Source of the DNA: Euborellia annulipes
Lineage: Eukaryota; Arthropoda; Insecta; Dermaptera; Anisolabididae
DNA: 64,000 nt
Assembly: GCA_023213315.1 (NCBI GenBank)
Contig: JAKCPI010015814.1
Coordinates: 186,001 to 250,000 of the forward strand
Reading direction: 5' to 3'
Shown: piece by piece, positions 48,154 to 60,904 of the stretch
Position numbering within the stretch: the first letter of the stretch is position 1
How the letters are laid out: each line of letters opens with the position of its first letter
The notes under the pieces: generated by a model
Databases searched by the model: none
What the model was told of the DNA's origin: nothing
What the model saw: the letters and a program-made list of their open reading frames with translations, nothing else
Made by a program: the position numbers and the translations under genes

Positions 48154-49687
48154 TAATCATTTAATTTATAATCATCATTTTACATTGTTAAAAATTATTA
48201 GCTATTTTTTTCATCTGATCCATTTTTGAGTAAATATAATTCACTATATAATAGTTAAATTTTTGCAAACATCAATATTTCATTCGAATATATTTATTTA
48301 TATATACTGTGCATAACAAATAATAATAATACTTTCTCACACAATAAACTTCAAACCTTATTGGTTTATTATTCTATTTTATATATAATTATGTCTTAAC
48401 TAAAAGCTAAGATGACCAATATTTCAAATTGGCTGTTGCTTCAATTCTGAGGCCTCAAATTGAATTATTTGAGAAATTTGTCACCTTAAACTTAGGGAAA
48501 ATTTGGACGCTTAATAAAATTTTGAAACTTGCAAAAGCCTCTCAGATAAACAAAATTTATTAGGTACATATATTTTTTATTTATAAAATATATACTCGAT
48601 TGCTATTAGATAGGAATCGACTTTTTTCGTCTTAAATAGATGTAAAATATGCGAGTATTTAAGATAAAATTTAATTTCAAATATTTATTTGTTAGGCTTT
48701 TGGGTTTCTTTAACAATTAATAATATAAAAATAAAAAATATCCATAGATATGCAACAAGGTTTATTATGATATGCAACAAAAATTATAAATAAAAATTTT
48801 AAGGAGTAACACCTCTCTTTAAGGAACTAATAAAGATTAATTTATTAATCAGAATATTTATTATTATTTTCCGTTTCCGATTTTTTATTTTAATCTATGA
48901 ACAACATTATTATAAATATTCATCTCTCGAAATATATTTTAAATATCTAGTTTTTGGTTTATTTTTTTTTATATTCGTTTAAATGTGTTGGACTTTGATA
49001 ATGGAGTGTATTTTGAATTAAATTATATATAAAAATACACAACTCCGATTATAATATTTTTCCTCTTTCATTTAATTTTAGTAAGATATTTTCTCTCTGG
49101 CCTTTTTTTAAATATATTAAGATTTTAAATTTATTAATAATACATAAAAATATTTACCAAATCCACAAAGGAAAAATATTAAAATAGCCCGGTCACGAAA
49201 AAAAAAATTTTAAGAAACTCTTGACACCAGGATTAGGATAAATGATACATAGGATTTAAAAATAATATATTTAAAAGCATTACACATATACTAATGAATT
49301 ACCTTATTATTAATCTATATCGAAAAGACCAAAGCTTCCTTCTACTTTGTGGGTATTACTTAAATGTGATCCTCTAAACGCACAGTTCAACGAGAAAACC
49401 GAGTTCTATAAATACCCATGTTGAATTTCCCAAAACACTCTTGTTTACTAAACCAGTATTACTTGTAGTGGTGATACATGAAATGATCTTCCACATACTC
49501 TTAAGGAAGAAGGCAGGCAACAAGAGGATGAAGAAAAGGACAAAGTCATCTTCACCAGCAATATAAAAGTCGATACATTTAAATAGTTGATGAGAGAAGG
49601 GGGTGGGAGTGCTCGGTTTTGTTGGAAGACGAAATTCCTTGTTTTGGCCTTCAATTGTGGAGACAAACAATTTACTCAAGACCAAAT
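46623..49687. other. AT-rich desert
   Basis: No convincing exon. Holds T-rich runs (47073-47088; 47464-47489), an AT microsatellite (48114-48149), and at 47427-47933 a stretch bounded by CAGAAATTCCCAAACT and AGTTTGGAAATGACTG that resembles the hAT MITE at 51347. Around 49380-49680 overlapping open stretches exist on both strands with no recognisable product. Confidence 0.45.
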
Positions 49688-50253
49688 CAGGGATGGACAG
49701 GAACGCGATTTTGGATTTAAATCCGAAGATCCGATCCGGTCCAGGATCCTTTTTTGGAGAGGATCTTGGATCTGGATCGCGATCCAAATCGAAATGGGGG
49801 TGGATTTAAGGATTTTGATCGAAATACTTTTTGCTCTCTGGACTTAGGATCAGATCGCTAATCATTTAAGAGGGATTATTAATCCTGGATTTTTGCGATC
49901 CTATTTCAAAGGATATCTAATCCTTTAAAAGTTTATTTTTCAAATTGGCAACTCTGCTCAGGACGTTCGTTAATTTTGGTACAAATTTAGATGTTAATTA
50001 ATTCGGCAATTTCATTAGAAACTAGATCGCATTTCCTGGATCAAATCGAATTTTCGGATCGTAGATCTGGATCTGCGGATTGGAACAGCGATCCTTTTTC
50101 AAAATCGGATCGGATTAGCGGATCGGATCGCCCGGACTAACTGAATCGGATCGTTAAATCTTTGTCAGAAGCCGGATCGGATCGTCCAAACTGGCCGGAC
50201 CTGCGGATCGGATCGCCACTCCTTTGCTTTGTAAAGGATTTTGCCCATCCCTG
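49688..50253. mobile_element. hAT-type MITE filled with GGATCGGATC words
   Basis: Ends CAGGGATGG and CCATCCCTG, flanked by GACCAAAT (49680-49687) and GATCAAAT (50254-50261), an 8-bp duplication with one change. The 566-bp interior carries several dozen GATC tetramers as variants of GGATCGGATCG on both strands. Confidence 0.75.
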
Positions 50254-51703
50254 GATCAAATAGACCTGTGTTGACTAATGAGGCACAGAGAGTGTACTTA
50301 TGAGGAATACTTGGTCTTTCAGATATTTTCATTTAACAATCATTATTGTATATGTAATATTGACAAAAGTATTTTCAAATAAGATGCATCATTTATTATA
50401 ATCTTGTGATTAAAAAAATATATATAAAATTTTGTATAAAACTCGGCAATTTCATTAGAAACTAGATCGAATTTCCTGGATCAAATCTTATTAAAATTAT
50501 TTGTATATAAAATCTCCCAATTTCTGCAAGATATAAATATATTTTAATTACTTTGCATTTAATAACATGGCATCTCTAACTTTCGTTGCATGGTGGACAT
50601 TCTAAGAATAGGTGATATTAATACCTATTGTGATGAATAAATTCGAAAATTATTATTATTATTATATTGATATTAAGTAATTAATATTTGCTCATTTTCA
50701 GATATCTATTGCTGCCATGAGTATTGCTTTTATATGATAATGATTAAAAAAATATATATAAAATAATAAAATTATAAAAATAATATAGATGCATACAATC
50801 TCCTTTTAAGATTTCTCTGTGTTTACACGCATGTCCTATCTGTCACACCCTGTGTGTATTTCTAGTTCCTCCTCATAAATTTTATTTCTAGTTAGCTATT
50901 CCTACTTTCCAATGCCTTAACTCTTATTTTTGTTTTTAGATGTCTTGAGAAGACCGCATTTTGAGGAAAATTTTTTTATCAAGATCTCTGAATATCGAAG
51001 ATATCGTCTACTTCTCATTCAGATGACTTAATGGTGAGATTCATTCAACTTATATTAAATGATTTATTTTACTTATCATTGTTAAATCATCCGCTAACTC
51101 TATTCATCGGGGTTTTCACACAAATTTATATAGCCTAAAGAAATTTAACTAATAAAATATTCCTTAAAAAATATATTAAAAAAATGAGTGCCTTTCCATT
51201 TTTTTAATATTATTTTTAATTTACTTAAGTCCAGAATTAAAAATACTCATCAAAGATTTCTATTAAATAATTCCTGAGATTATATTCAACTTCCTCCTGA
51301 CCCTTTTTATTTAAATAGGGGGGGGTATAGAATATATTCTCTAAAGCAGTGATTCCCAAACTCCACCAGGGAGCCCCAATTCCGCTACAAGGGCCCCGTG
51401 AAAATATTCCACTATTACACAAATAGACGAGTGTTTTGACTTAAAGAGGTACGGAAAAATTCTGAAATATATATTAAAGGACTCGTTAACCAAAGAGTTT
51501 GGGAATTTCTGCTCTAAAATCTAAGTATTAAAAAAAGTTTTTTACAAATTGAAGATTTACATATCATGGCTTAATTTTGTCCAAAAATTTATTTTTATAC
51601 GTAATATTATTTTTAACAAATGATTGACTAGGCATATAATTTTTTTAATTAAATTAAAAAAGAAATGTAATTAATTAAAGATAACCTTAATTCCAGAAAG
51701 AAT
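50254..51703. other. Flank downstream of MFSD6-like gene, AT-rich
   Basis: Contains a partial duplicate of the 50015 sequence at 50440-50490 (TCGGCAATTTCATTAGAAAC), the MITE at 51347, and otherwise no gene. Confidence 0.45.
51347..51511. mobile_element. hAT-type MITE
   Basis: Ends CAGTGATTCCCAAACTC and GAGTTTGGGAATTTCTG; flanks CTCTAAAG (51339-51346) and CTCTAAAA (51512-51519) are an 8-bp duplication with one mismatch. 165 bp, non-coding. Confidence 0.75.
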
Positions 51704-54700
51704 TCACCAATCATAAGATGCTTCTGCTCCAGGACAGAGAGGTTGTTGAGTGTGCAGACTTGTTAAAGCTGGAGGCGCTTTTGATCCCTCATAATGAGCT
51801 AATACTTCAGTATAGGCCTTAAAATAAGAAAGAGAGGAGAAGAATTAACAAAAGTGACAAAAAAAATCTTTTTATATAATATAATATAAGCCTTGAATAA
51901 AAGGAGAAACTTATCGCCTGCTAAGAATCATAGTGGCTAAAGTCCGAAATTGAACAATTCGAGAAAAGGCGTTTGGTTTTTAAACTTGCTGGTATACATT
52001 TAAATAGCCGGGCAAGAAAGAATAGACCAGAATCGATAGCAAAGAATAGAAATATATTTTCGCCACTTTGGCACTCAAAAGAGAAGACGTTTTAACAAAT
52101 TTTGGTACGCTTAGCTCAAAAATTGAATTTTCGGACTTTCGCCACTATGATTCTCATCAGGCGTTATTAGGTTTCCTATGAGGACATCCAAGAAATTAAT
52201 TTTTACTTACTTGAAAATTTCTTCGTATAAGTTCCTCATCGACTGGTTGACCTTCAGTAATAGTATCCAAACGATAGTTATAACCTCCACCGCCACCTCC
52301 TCCTCCTCCATTTTGAAGGAAAGGATTGCTGGCACCACCTCCTGGAATGTCCAAGTTTCCTCCACTCGTCTGATAGGTAGCTCCATATCCCGGGTCAGGT
52401 CCCGCTAATTCGTGCAGACGATTACTAGATAATGCTCTGGGGATGGGATTACTTGGCACCCCATGTGGAGCTAAATGAGCCGTTTCCTCAGCAACTTGAT
52501 GGGGATCCTCAGTTGCTGGTAATTCCGAAACAAAACCAGTATCTTTTCTATAGAAATTAATAAAAATAAATGCTGCAAGTACGAAAATACAAGTAATCCC
52601 ATATCCTCGGAAAGTATTGGTACTGCCAAAATAATTAACAAAGATGCCTCCGATAACAGCACCACAGCCTCGCCCTAGACCATGGTGAATACCTTGAAGA
52701 ACACCTTGAGCGGAACTGCGTAAATGCTGAGCAGTATTGTGGGCAATATAGGAGCAACAAGCAGCCCAAACAGCTGCATGAGTGATGCCTTGCATAAATT
52801 CAAAGGGCAATACCCACCAAGGATTAGTCAACCAGGAGATGTAGAGAAACCGGAGAATATTTCCGATCAATCCTAGACATAAAACCTGCAAAAAATACAA
52901 AATTAACCTTGGATTTCTATCACAAGCCATTCTTTTAAATAATAATCATATCAAATACCTTAACGTGACCCATTTGCTTAATAAGTTTGAAACTGAAGAA
53001 ATAGGCAAATATTTCAGAAATATGATTAATAACTGAAGCCACTCCAAACAAAGTAGGCGATCCACCATAATCCTAAAATAATTGTCTTCACTAATATTAA
53101 TGTTTTTTTAATTTTAATGCTGATATCATACTTGTAAATGCCAAAAAAGGAAAGTAAAGATGAGTCCAATGCCGAAACCCATAAACCAAGAGACGAAGAG
53201 AAATGACCCACATTTCAGATTCGCAAATTGTTTTAAAACTGTAAGCCATTCGGGCATTTCGCGTGTGGTCTGGGCAAACATTTTAGTCTGAAATCAAGAA
53301 AATGAATAATAAGTATAGACTTCATGGTACAAAGTAATTACTGTACATATATTAAAGAATAAAAAAGTATTTGATTTTAAATTTTACCTTTCCAACATTA
53401 ATGTTAGGTTTGACTTCCGTAGTTGTGGGCGCCCCGACTGGTTGATTAAGTTGGGGTAAATCGAGCTGTTGTGCTAGCTGCTGTTGTAAAGCTTCTTCAC
53501 GACTCATTTGAGCAGATTTCTCAGGATCTATCTGAGCAGCAGCTGCGGCTGCAGCAGCTAATTGTTGCTGTTGTTCTTGACTTGGAAAATCATATCTGAA
53601 TGTGATTTGAGTAGCAGTTAATAGTGCAGCACCCATTAAAACACTAAATGTGGCAAAACAAATTGTGTAATTCTTTTCATGATTTGTGGGCGTGCATGGA
53701 TGTTCTGGAAAAGCCGTTGAATGATCCAAAGCAATGCCAACAAAAAACATCGCTAATCCCCAACCAAGAGAACCAAACATTCTCTGATGGCCATAGCGAT
53801 CAGCGTCTTCCCCGAGAAGCGTTATAACTGCACTATCAGCCAGAGTGATTGCTGGAGCGGAGAAGAACTCGCCGATGATAACAAGGAGCAAGAGTAAAAA
53901 GAAGGCCTTTTGAATATCATCCGTTCTATACACAATTCGTGACCATGAAGGTATAACCCAACCTGATTGCTCAGGAGTAGTCTCACTTTTTGTTAACCAA
54001 CCAATAGGTATTGGTGATTGAAAAGAGTGTAAATCTTTAATATACCTTACGGTTCGAGTCAGAGGCTGAAAATAATAATTAGAAAAAATAAATTATTTTA
54101 AATAAAAATAACAACTATATCAGATCAGTTCTTCATGCAATATTTTTAGTCATTCCTTGGTTACTACGTCGACAATTGCTAATTATTTTATTTTGTTTTC
54201 TCAAATGGATAGTTCTAATAAATGCAAAATCTTACCCCATTGCTACGACTTGTAACATCAAAATCAACATCCTCAAGAGTGGTAACGTGCGCCAAGTCGC
54301 GTTTATAGATATCAGCAGGTTTCTGTGGAGTGCGAAAAGTAATTTCTCCATTGTCTTCCGTTACAAGACATGAAGTTGCTGGAGGTTGAATGAATCCCAA
54401 TGGAACAGTAAAGATGATCCAGGCTGATAAGGAAGCAAGCAAAAGCACCTTGCCCTTTTGCCATCTGTAGATTAAGAAACAAACCTGGAGTTTGGGCTTC
54501 CACAGTTGTTATCATTAGTAAAAGTATTCTCAAAATTGTTTCACAGCTACTACTACTACTACCTTTTTCTCAAAATTTATCCCAAAACTTTCTGAGCATT
54601 CGTGATCAAAAGTGTTATTTGTAAGGCCTTTTTTAGGAGGAGCTTTGGTGACATTTTTTTAATATGTTTAGGAAATAACATTTGGAGGAATGAAAGAGTC

Positions 54701-57430
54701 AAGATAATTTTCCTTGGCTAGGTGATGTCATCTATAGTTTTATTGAGCATCTCAATAATAAGATATTAATTTTGTTTTTATTATATGAATATATGTTTGG
54801 CTAATTGTAACTTTAATTCCATTTTTTAGGGTTTTTAATTCTACAGAGGAAAAAAGATTACTATGATACTCCTTTAAAGATTCCTTTGTAATCAACAAAA
54901 TGGAAGCTATTTTGTACGAAAGTTGGCCCATTCTATGTTTAAAAATCTCATTAAAGAACTATCTTTAAAAATTACCTATTTTTATTTATTCATCATTTTG
55001 AATTTTTGTACCTTTTAAACAATTACATTAATTTTACCTTATTCTAACAGGTTAAATTCTAAATGTCATCTGGGAAGCTCGAGTTCTCTTGAGTGAATCT
55101 GCTTTGTGCATCTGATTGAATCTTAACTCGCTAGGATGATTGAAGCAAGAGATAATTTTATACGATTTTCTGAACGCAACAAATGATTCCTCTCGCCATG
55201 TAGCCTATGTTTTTGTAAATGCCCAGACATCATCAGTGGATTAAATCCAGAAGACAGAATGGTCACTCTATTCGCGCATCAGATGCGCGAGACAGATTCT
55301 CTCACACTTTGAAATGAGAGAAAAACTTCTTATGGATCTACATAAGTATATATCGCCTGCTGAAGATCTTAGAGCAAAAGTCCGAAAATTCAATTTTTGA
55401 GGTTAAGCCTACCAAGCGTTGTTAAAACGTCTTCCCTTTTGAGTGCCAAAGTGGCCAAAAACGCCTTTTCTCGAATTGTTGAATTTCGGACTTTCGCCGC
55501 TATTATTCTCAGCAGGCGATATGGTTAAATCTACATATGGTATACATTTATTAAGGCCAGAGCAGTGGTAAATGATTCATTTAATGGGATTTGCAAACGG
55601 CCAAAAAAGATAGAGATGCCACCGGAAGTCGAACCACGGGCTTGTACTTGAAACTGACTTGAAATCAGCATGCCCAAATTTAATAAATATTAATTATATG
55701 AATTTTCTTATGCTCAGGGGCCCACTTACCGGACTTAACGTCATTATACTTTTACTGTATAATTTCTTATTTAATAATTTTTATAATATTAACAAGAAAC
55801 AATTAATAAAAAACATTTAATAAATTTGTTTGGAAAGGAAGAGGATGCAGTCACTTAATGGCTATAAACAAATTAGGCCTATTTACTAAGGTTACATTCC
55901 GCTATTCAAACATTTAATAAATTTTCAAAACGAAGTAAATCTAATCTGTCCCCCTCCAATTTCTACTGCTCGATCTACTGGATCAGAAAATATCTTGATG
56001 AAATTAATTTAAACAAAAGATGGAATATTTTTTAAATTATTAGACATTTTAGCTAACTTTGATTAATATAAAAATATTATATTTCGACCGTTTATTTTGA
56101 AAGTAGACTAAGTCCATTTTCTCTCGTTTCGAGAAAATTAAAGGTTAGCAAATCAATAACTAATTTGATTATATAAATTTGTTTTAGACGAATTTGTCTA
56201 AACTAATGTCTACCTACGGGCTGCAAATAGACTTACACCACTTTCAAAATTAGGAAATTGTAAAAATCGTTTAATTTTAATTTTGAAAAATCAAATATCA
56301 CTTAAAATATACTTCATATTAATCCAATTTTGTTTACAAATAATGACACGATATAAAATAGAAGTAGTTTTTTTTAATTTTAGACGTTAATTATTGACAT
56401 CGTTAAAATTCCAAGATAGTACTTATGCTCTGCATGTGGCAGTGTTTTGAAATATTCATGATGTATCGGAGATATATAAGGTCATAACTGCTTGATATCT
56501 TTATTTTAATAAGCAGTGGCGTCATTTCAACTTTTTCTTGCGGGGGGGGGGGGCGAACGCCCCCTGCCTCCCCCAAATGACGCCACTGTTAATAAGTAAC
56601 CTAATCAGTTAACTCTTGACACGTAATATAAACAAAATGCAAAATAACAGGCAACCATCTGCAAAGCCCCTTACCTGAAAATTGGGCTTACGCCCCTTTC
56701 ATAAACAATGGTTGCGCGATTTCTTGTACCGATCAATTTTTAAGCGTACAAAACATGAGAAATATTAAGAAATTTCCCACTAACTAGTTATACATAACAA
56801 ATTTACATTAAATTAAACATCATTAAATTATATATCTCATAAAAAAAAAATGGACTTACATCACTTTCAAAATAAACGGTCCATTTAGCTCCTGGTTTTT
56901 TTTTTTTATGACAAATATGTCTACCATTTTTATAAATAGCTCATTAAAAAAAACTTGTCATTTACCAAATTAAATAATTAAATTTAAGATAAAATTTATT
57001 TTCATTAATTAAAAAATAATAATAATAAAACATATGCATACCTGTCAGCAAGGCTACCCCAGAAGGGAGCTGAAAGAAACTCGACGAAAGGTCTGGAGCC
57101 TATCAAGAGTCCGCATTGACCAGCGTTCATGCCCATTTGTTTGAAATAGACTCCCATCAATGGGAACAGGGAACCGAAAGCGGAGTAAAAGAAAAAGTAG
57201 AAAGTCTTGACGGTGAGAAGTTCCTGGTCAACGGAGCCGAAGAGCATCTCAATGAAGTCGGACTTACCACGGATCTTATGGGTGGCCTCCTTAGCCTGAG
57301 GGTAAAGGTTGGGATCAACTTCCCCCATGGCTTCAGGGTCGACCAAGGGTCTTGTCCCAGGTGCCATGGGTTGCTGTGGCTGGTAGTAAGCCTGCTGTTC
57401 ATCTCCTGCCATTCTATCCATTCCGACCAT
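51704..57430 (-). CDS. MFSD6-type major facilitator superfamily protein, complete, 784 aa
   Basis: Seven minus-strand coding exons: 57430-57042, 54464-54236, 54065-53388, 53287-53132, 53072-52959, 52885-52211, 51817-51704 (stop), 2355 nt, all in frame. Matches vertebrate MFSD6 block by block: [20 protein letters not shown] and [11 protein letters not shown] (first helices), [88 protein letters not shown], and [19 protein letters not shown]. It is a polytopic membrane transporter-like protein; substrate unknown. Lineage additions include an alanine run ([10 protein letters not shown]) after QEQQQQ in the central loop and a glycine run in the C-terminal tail. The frame stays open upstream of M(57430) to an acceptor at 57523, so a further 5' exon could extend the start. 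XRN2 lies divergently 1.8 kb away. Confidence 0.94.
51890..52175. repeat. Fold-back element in the last MFSD6 intron
   Basis: CGCCTGCTAAGAATCATAGT near 51916 pairs with ACTATGATTCTCATCAGGCG near 52143; inner GAACAATTCGAGAAAAGGCG and related words. The minus strand reads CTGATGAGAATCATAGTGG...GTCCGAAAATTC, a distant hammerhead-like arrangement. A related hairpin is at 55355-55525. Confidence 0.5.
55355..55525. repeat. Fold-back element in the first MFSD6 intron
   Basis: Arms TATCGCCTGCTGAAGATCTT and the partner ATTCTCAGCAGGCGATAT, with GTCCGAAAATTC next to the left arm and GAATTTCGGAC near the right. Same family as 51890-52175. Confidence 0.55.
56514..56588. mobile_element. Minimal 75-bp hAT-type MITE
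   Basis: Ends CAGTGGCGTCATTT and AAATGACGCCACTG with a perfect 8-bp duplication TTAATAAG (56506-56513 and 56589-56596). Between them is a G-run, GCGAACGCCCCC and little else, so it is nearly all terminal repeat. Lies in the first MFSD6 intron. Confidence 0.85.
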
Positions 57431-57669
57431 GATCGTCCTCAGAGGACCAAGTGCCAATGGCCGGATCGATCTTCGACCTCCCAGCCGCTTTGGGATCAAT
57501 AGCTGCTGATGTTGCTCACTTGACTAAAATAATATGCGCATGGCGCTCTGATAACCGCCTTCTTTAAAACAAACACAGTATACACTACATTCCTAAAAAT
57601 AAAAGGTCGAATGATTTTCACAACAGGAAAAAATGGAGTGATTATTTAAGTCACAAGGGAAAATTTTGT

Positions 57670-58160
57670 TCTGGAAGGTTTCCGCGACCGGATGAATGCG
57701 AAGATAAATTTTCACGGGTTAAGTCGCGTGGGATGTTGAGATTTACTCGACGTTTCGGCTCTCCTTTTGGAGCCATTTTCAAGAGAGAAGGGGGGGGGAT
57801 GGGGTAATAATGGCGGGTTGTTTACGGGGTCGCAGCCTTGCTGGTCCCCAGGTCAATATGGTGGATGGCTTAGAGGCGTGGATTGGTCTCTGAGAGCTGG
57901 AGGAGAGTTTGTTGTGTTCTGTTTGGGTTGATTACGGGCCTCAATCTGCCTACTCCCCAAGCCTAGGTAATGGTGGTGTGTTTGGTAGATGTCTCAGAGG
58001 TTTGAGTTTGTCTCTGAGAACTGGGGAGGGTTTGGTTGTGTGTAATCGGGTTTGTGTTTGGTTTGGGTTGACTTTGAAAATGGTTCCAAAAGGAGAGCCG
58101 AAAGTCTAGTAAATCTCAACATCCCACGCGAGAAAACCCGAGAAAACTTAATTTCGCATA
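57670..58160. repeat. Copy of the GGAAGGCTTCCGCGACC palindromic family
   Basis: Starts TTCTGGAAGGTTTCCGCGAC and contains TTTACTCGACGTTTCGGCTC at 57740; the inverted partner lies near 58075-58140. On the minus strand TTGAAAATGGCTCC...GGAGAGCCGAAACGTC is the best-kept version of this family's ribozyme-like box. Lies between the divergent MFSD6 and XRN2 starts. Confidence 0.6.
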
Positions 58161-58399
58161 TATATATATATATATACACCAGTATGTATATATCACTTTT
58201 AGCAGCTGAAAGTATTTCAATAATATCACTAAAAATAATCTTAACGCAAAGAATGATAATTTTTTCTGGCGGGGCGGGGGGGGGGGTGGAAGAGGGTTAA
58301 ATGCCATCAAAAGCCTAATAGTTCTCTACGGGATACAAATTCTGTCAAGAAAATTTTTAAGATCCTTAAGTATTTTAAATAAATCTTAAACCAGCAGGC

Positions 58400-58805
58400 T
58401 AATAGCCGCTGCTAAAAGCCTAAGTTGCCGAAAAGACTGTATGTATGTGTGTGAATGGGAAAAAAGTGTGTTTAAATTTTTTTTTTTTTTTTTTTATAAA
58501 CACACACTGTTTTCTTATTCACACTCACACACACATTCACACAGTCTTTTTCGGCCACTCAGGCCATATAAGACTTTGACGATATCCGTTATTGATTAAT
58601 CTAAGGGATTAATATACATAATGGGGGCTCTAGGCATTTGGTATCCAAATGGCTTAAATAAAATCATCAGACTACCTGGGGTTCGAACCCGCGACATTTG
58701 GTATACGAGGTAGAGAAGGGGTGAGGATTTTTGAGGGGGGGAGTTGGGGGGGAAAAAAAAGTTAGCACGCTAACCATTACACCAAGCCCGTGGGCGTTTA
58801 AAAAA
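58400..58805 (-). mobile_element. tRNA-derived SINE copy with a partial inverted partner
   Basis: Minus-strand head GCCCACGGGCTTGGTGTAAT (from about 58795) and B box GCGGGTTCGAACCCC, body and tail as in 42931. A ~45-bp G-rich insert sits between A and B boxes (58715-58765). The tail end abuts an opposing tail fragment (58415-58480). Confidence 0.65.
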
Positions 58806-59208
58806 AATTGAATAAGAGCGCCAAAAATTTTAATAGACACCAACTTTTAACAATTATTGCAATTATTATTATTTATTTATGCCTTAGTTTATGGGCAAGG
58901 TTCCCTGTTATCATTAAGAAATTTTATTATATTTGTCCGGTTAATTAAGTTTAGTTTTATTAAATGCATATAAAAGAAAATAACTTGAAAATATAATTTA
59001 TTCATTAGAGCTCAATATGTTGGCTATCTTGAACTTCTAAAGCCAACCCTGAGCGCCTGCTTGTAGCCAACTTCACTGCTTAGCGGTTAACTCATGTTTT
59101 CATTTTTAAAATATAATTTTTATTTATTGTTTTAATTTAATAAACTACAATTTATGTTTTATTTCATTTAACCAATTTTACAATTGGGGACAATAAAATT
59201 TTATAAAA

Positions 59209-60565
59209 ATGGGAGTACCAGCCTTTTTTCGATGGCTATCAAGAAAATATCCATCAGTAATCGTGCATTGTATTGAAGAAAAGGTAACATTTTATTAAAA
59301 TGGCTTATTTTGATTATTATTATTATTATTTATTAATTTATTTATTTTTTAGTCTCAAGAAGTGGACGGTGAAAAAATTCCCGTTGACTCTTCCCAACCA
59401 AATCCAAATGGAGTTGAATTTGATAATTTATATCTGGATATGAATGGAATTATTCATCCATGCACTCACCCTGAAGACAAGTATTTATGATTATAATTCA
59501 ACTTTCTTAAGTTTCTTATTAATATTTAATTAAATCTTCATGCTTATATTTATTTTACAAATGACAACCTATAATGAATACCTATCACTTTCTCTTACCC
59601 TATACATTTTTTTGATAAGCAACACTTTTGGTTTTTCGGTTTAGTTAATTGCGGTTAATAGAGAGGCTTTCTTTATGAAACCATTTAAGACAATCTGAGA
59701 ATTAACTATTTAAGTAATTTTTACTTTTCCTAGATAAGTGGTAAAGTGAGAGCCCAAATCCAACCATTCTTTAAGAATATGTGATTAATTCATTGTTTTT
59801 ACTTTCTCTTCCCTGTATGTTTATATATAGAGAGAAAGTATTGGTTTCATGTCAAAAAATGTCTTTTTCAAAATTTTTATTTCTAACTTTAGTAATTTAA
59901 TCAAAAAATTTCCAATAAATTATTATTTTCATAGAAACAATGAAATAATCACATGCAGATAAATAAGATTTAACTTTAGCAGTCACTGTACTTTATGAGA
60001 TTTTTTCTAATTTATCCCCAAATGATTTTGTTTAAAATTCATTCTAAAACTTAGCTTTTACAATGATCTTTGAAATATACTAAACCTTAGCCGTGCAAAA
60101 TTTTTGAGGTGAATTTTGAGGTGATTTTTAATATTTCTTATTCTGTGAATTAAATTCACAACACATAAAATAGCTTTATTTTATATTCCTTTTATTATTT
60201 CATTAGGCCAGCACCTAAAAATGAAGATGAGATGATGGTTGCAATTTTTGAAGCAATTGACAGAATATTTAACATTGTCAGACCAAGGAAACTTTTATAT
60301 ATGGCAATTGATGGAGTGGTATGTTTGTAAATTACTGTTAAATTACAACATTTTAAATCTATGCATTTAACATTATTCTATTATGCTTAAGGCTCCTCGT
60401 GCAAAAATGAACCAACAAAGATCAAGAAGATTTCGAGCGTCCAAAGAGACCTTTGAAAAAGTTGAAGAAGTTAATCGGCTACGAACTGAATTAATGGCTA
60501 GAGGAGCGCATCTTCCTCCAGAAAAACCAAAGGAAAATCATTTTGACAGTAATTGCATTACGCCG
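59209..60565 (+). CDS. XRN2: 5'-3' exoribonuclease XRN2, N-terminal part (runs out of the window)
   Basis: Four coding exons: 59209-59283, 59353-59480, 60207-60318, 60392-60565 (163 codons so far), all in frame. It starts [16 protein letters not shown] and continues [60 protein letters not shown] and HFDSNCITP, almost residue for residue the N-terminus of human XRN2. XRN2 is the nuclear 5'-3' exonuclease that degrades 5'-monophosphorylated RNA in transcription termination and rRNA processing. Acidic residues in the DNLYLDMNG and MAIDGVAPRAKM segments belong to the conserved catalytic region. The next expected peptide (human GTEFMDNLA...) is not found before 64000, so intron 4 is at least 3.4 kb, filled by the inverted-repeat insertion below. 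Confidence 0.96.
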
Positions 60566-60904
60566 GTAATTAAAAGCCTAATTATTATTTAAGTTATATT
60601 GATATTATTTTAATTCATACAAAATGTGTTTAATAATACCGTAATCCAGAGCTATTTTGCACATTAGCGAATTATCTATAGGCCTACTAATTCATGGGAT
60701 CTGGTGGAGTCAAATTTATTATGTCGTAGATTATTGGTGATGGATACAATTATCCTCCTAATCATATTATTCGGAGAGCTAGCGACAAAAATGGGCAAGA
60801 TTTTTCTGAAGGCTAATATTTTCAAAATAGGTTGCATTTTAGTAATGGAAATATACTCTAGAGTCAGCACTGGCAGGGTTGGCTCAAACTGAAAAGTAGA
60901 CGTA

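Noticed and set aside
49374..49787. Open stretches on both strands near the GATC-rich MITE
   Set aside because: They run into the MITE, are interrupted by frame changes and match no family that I recognise.
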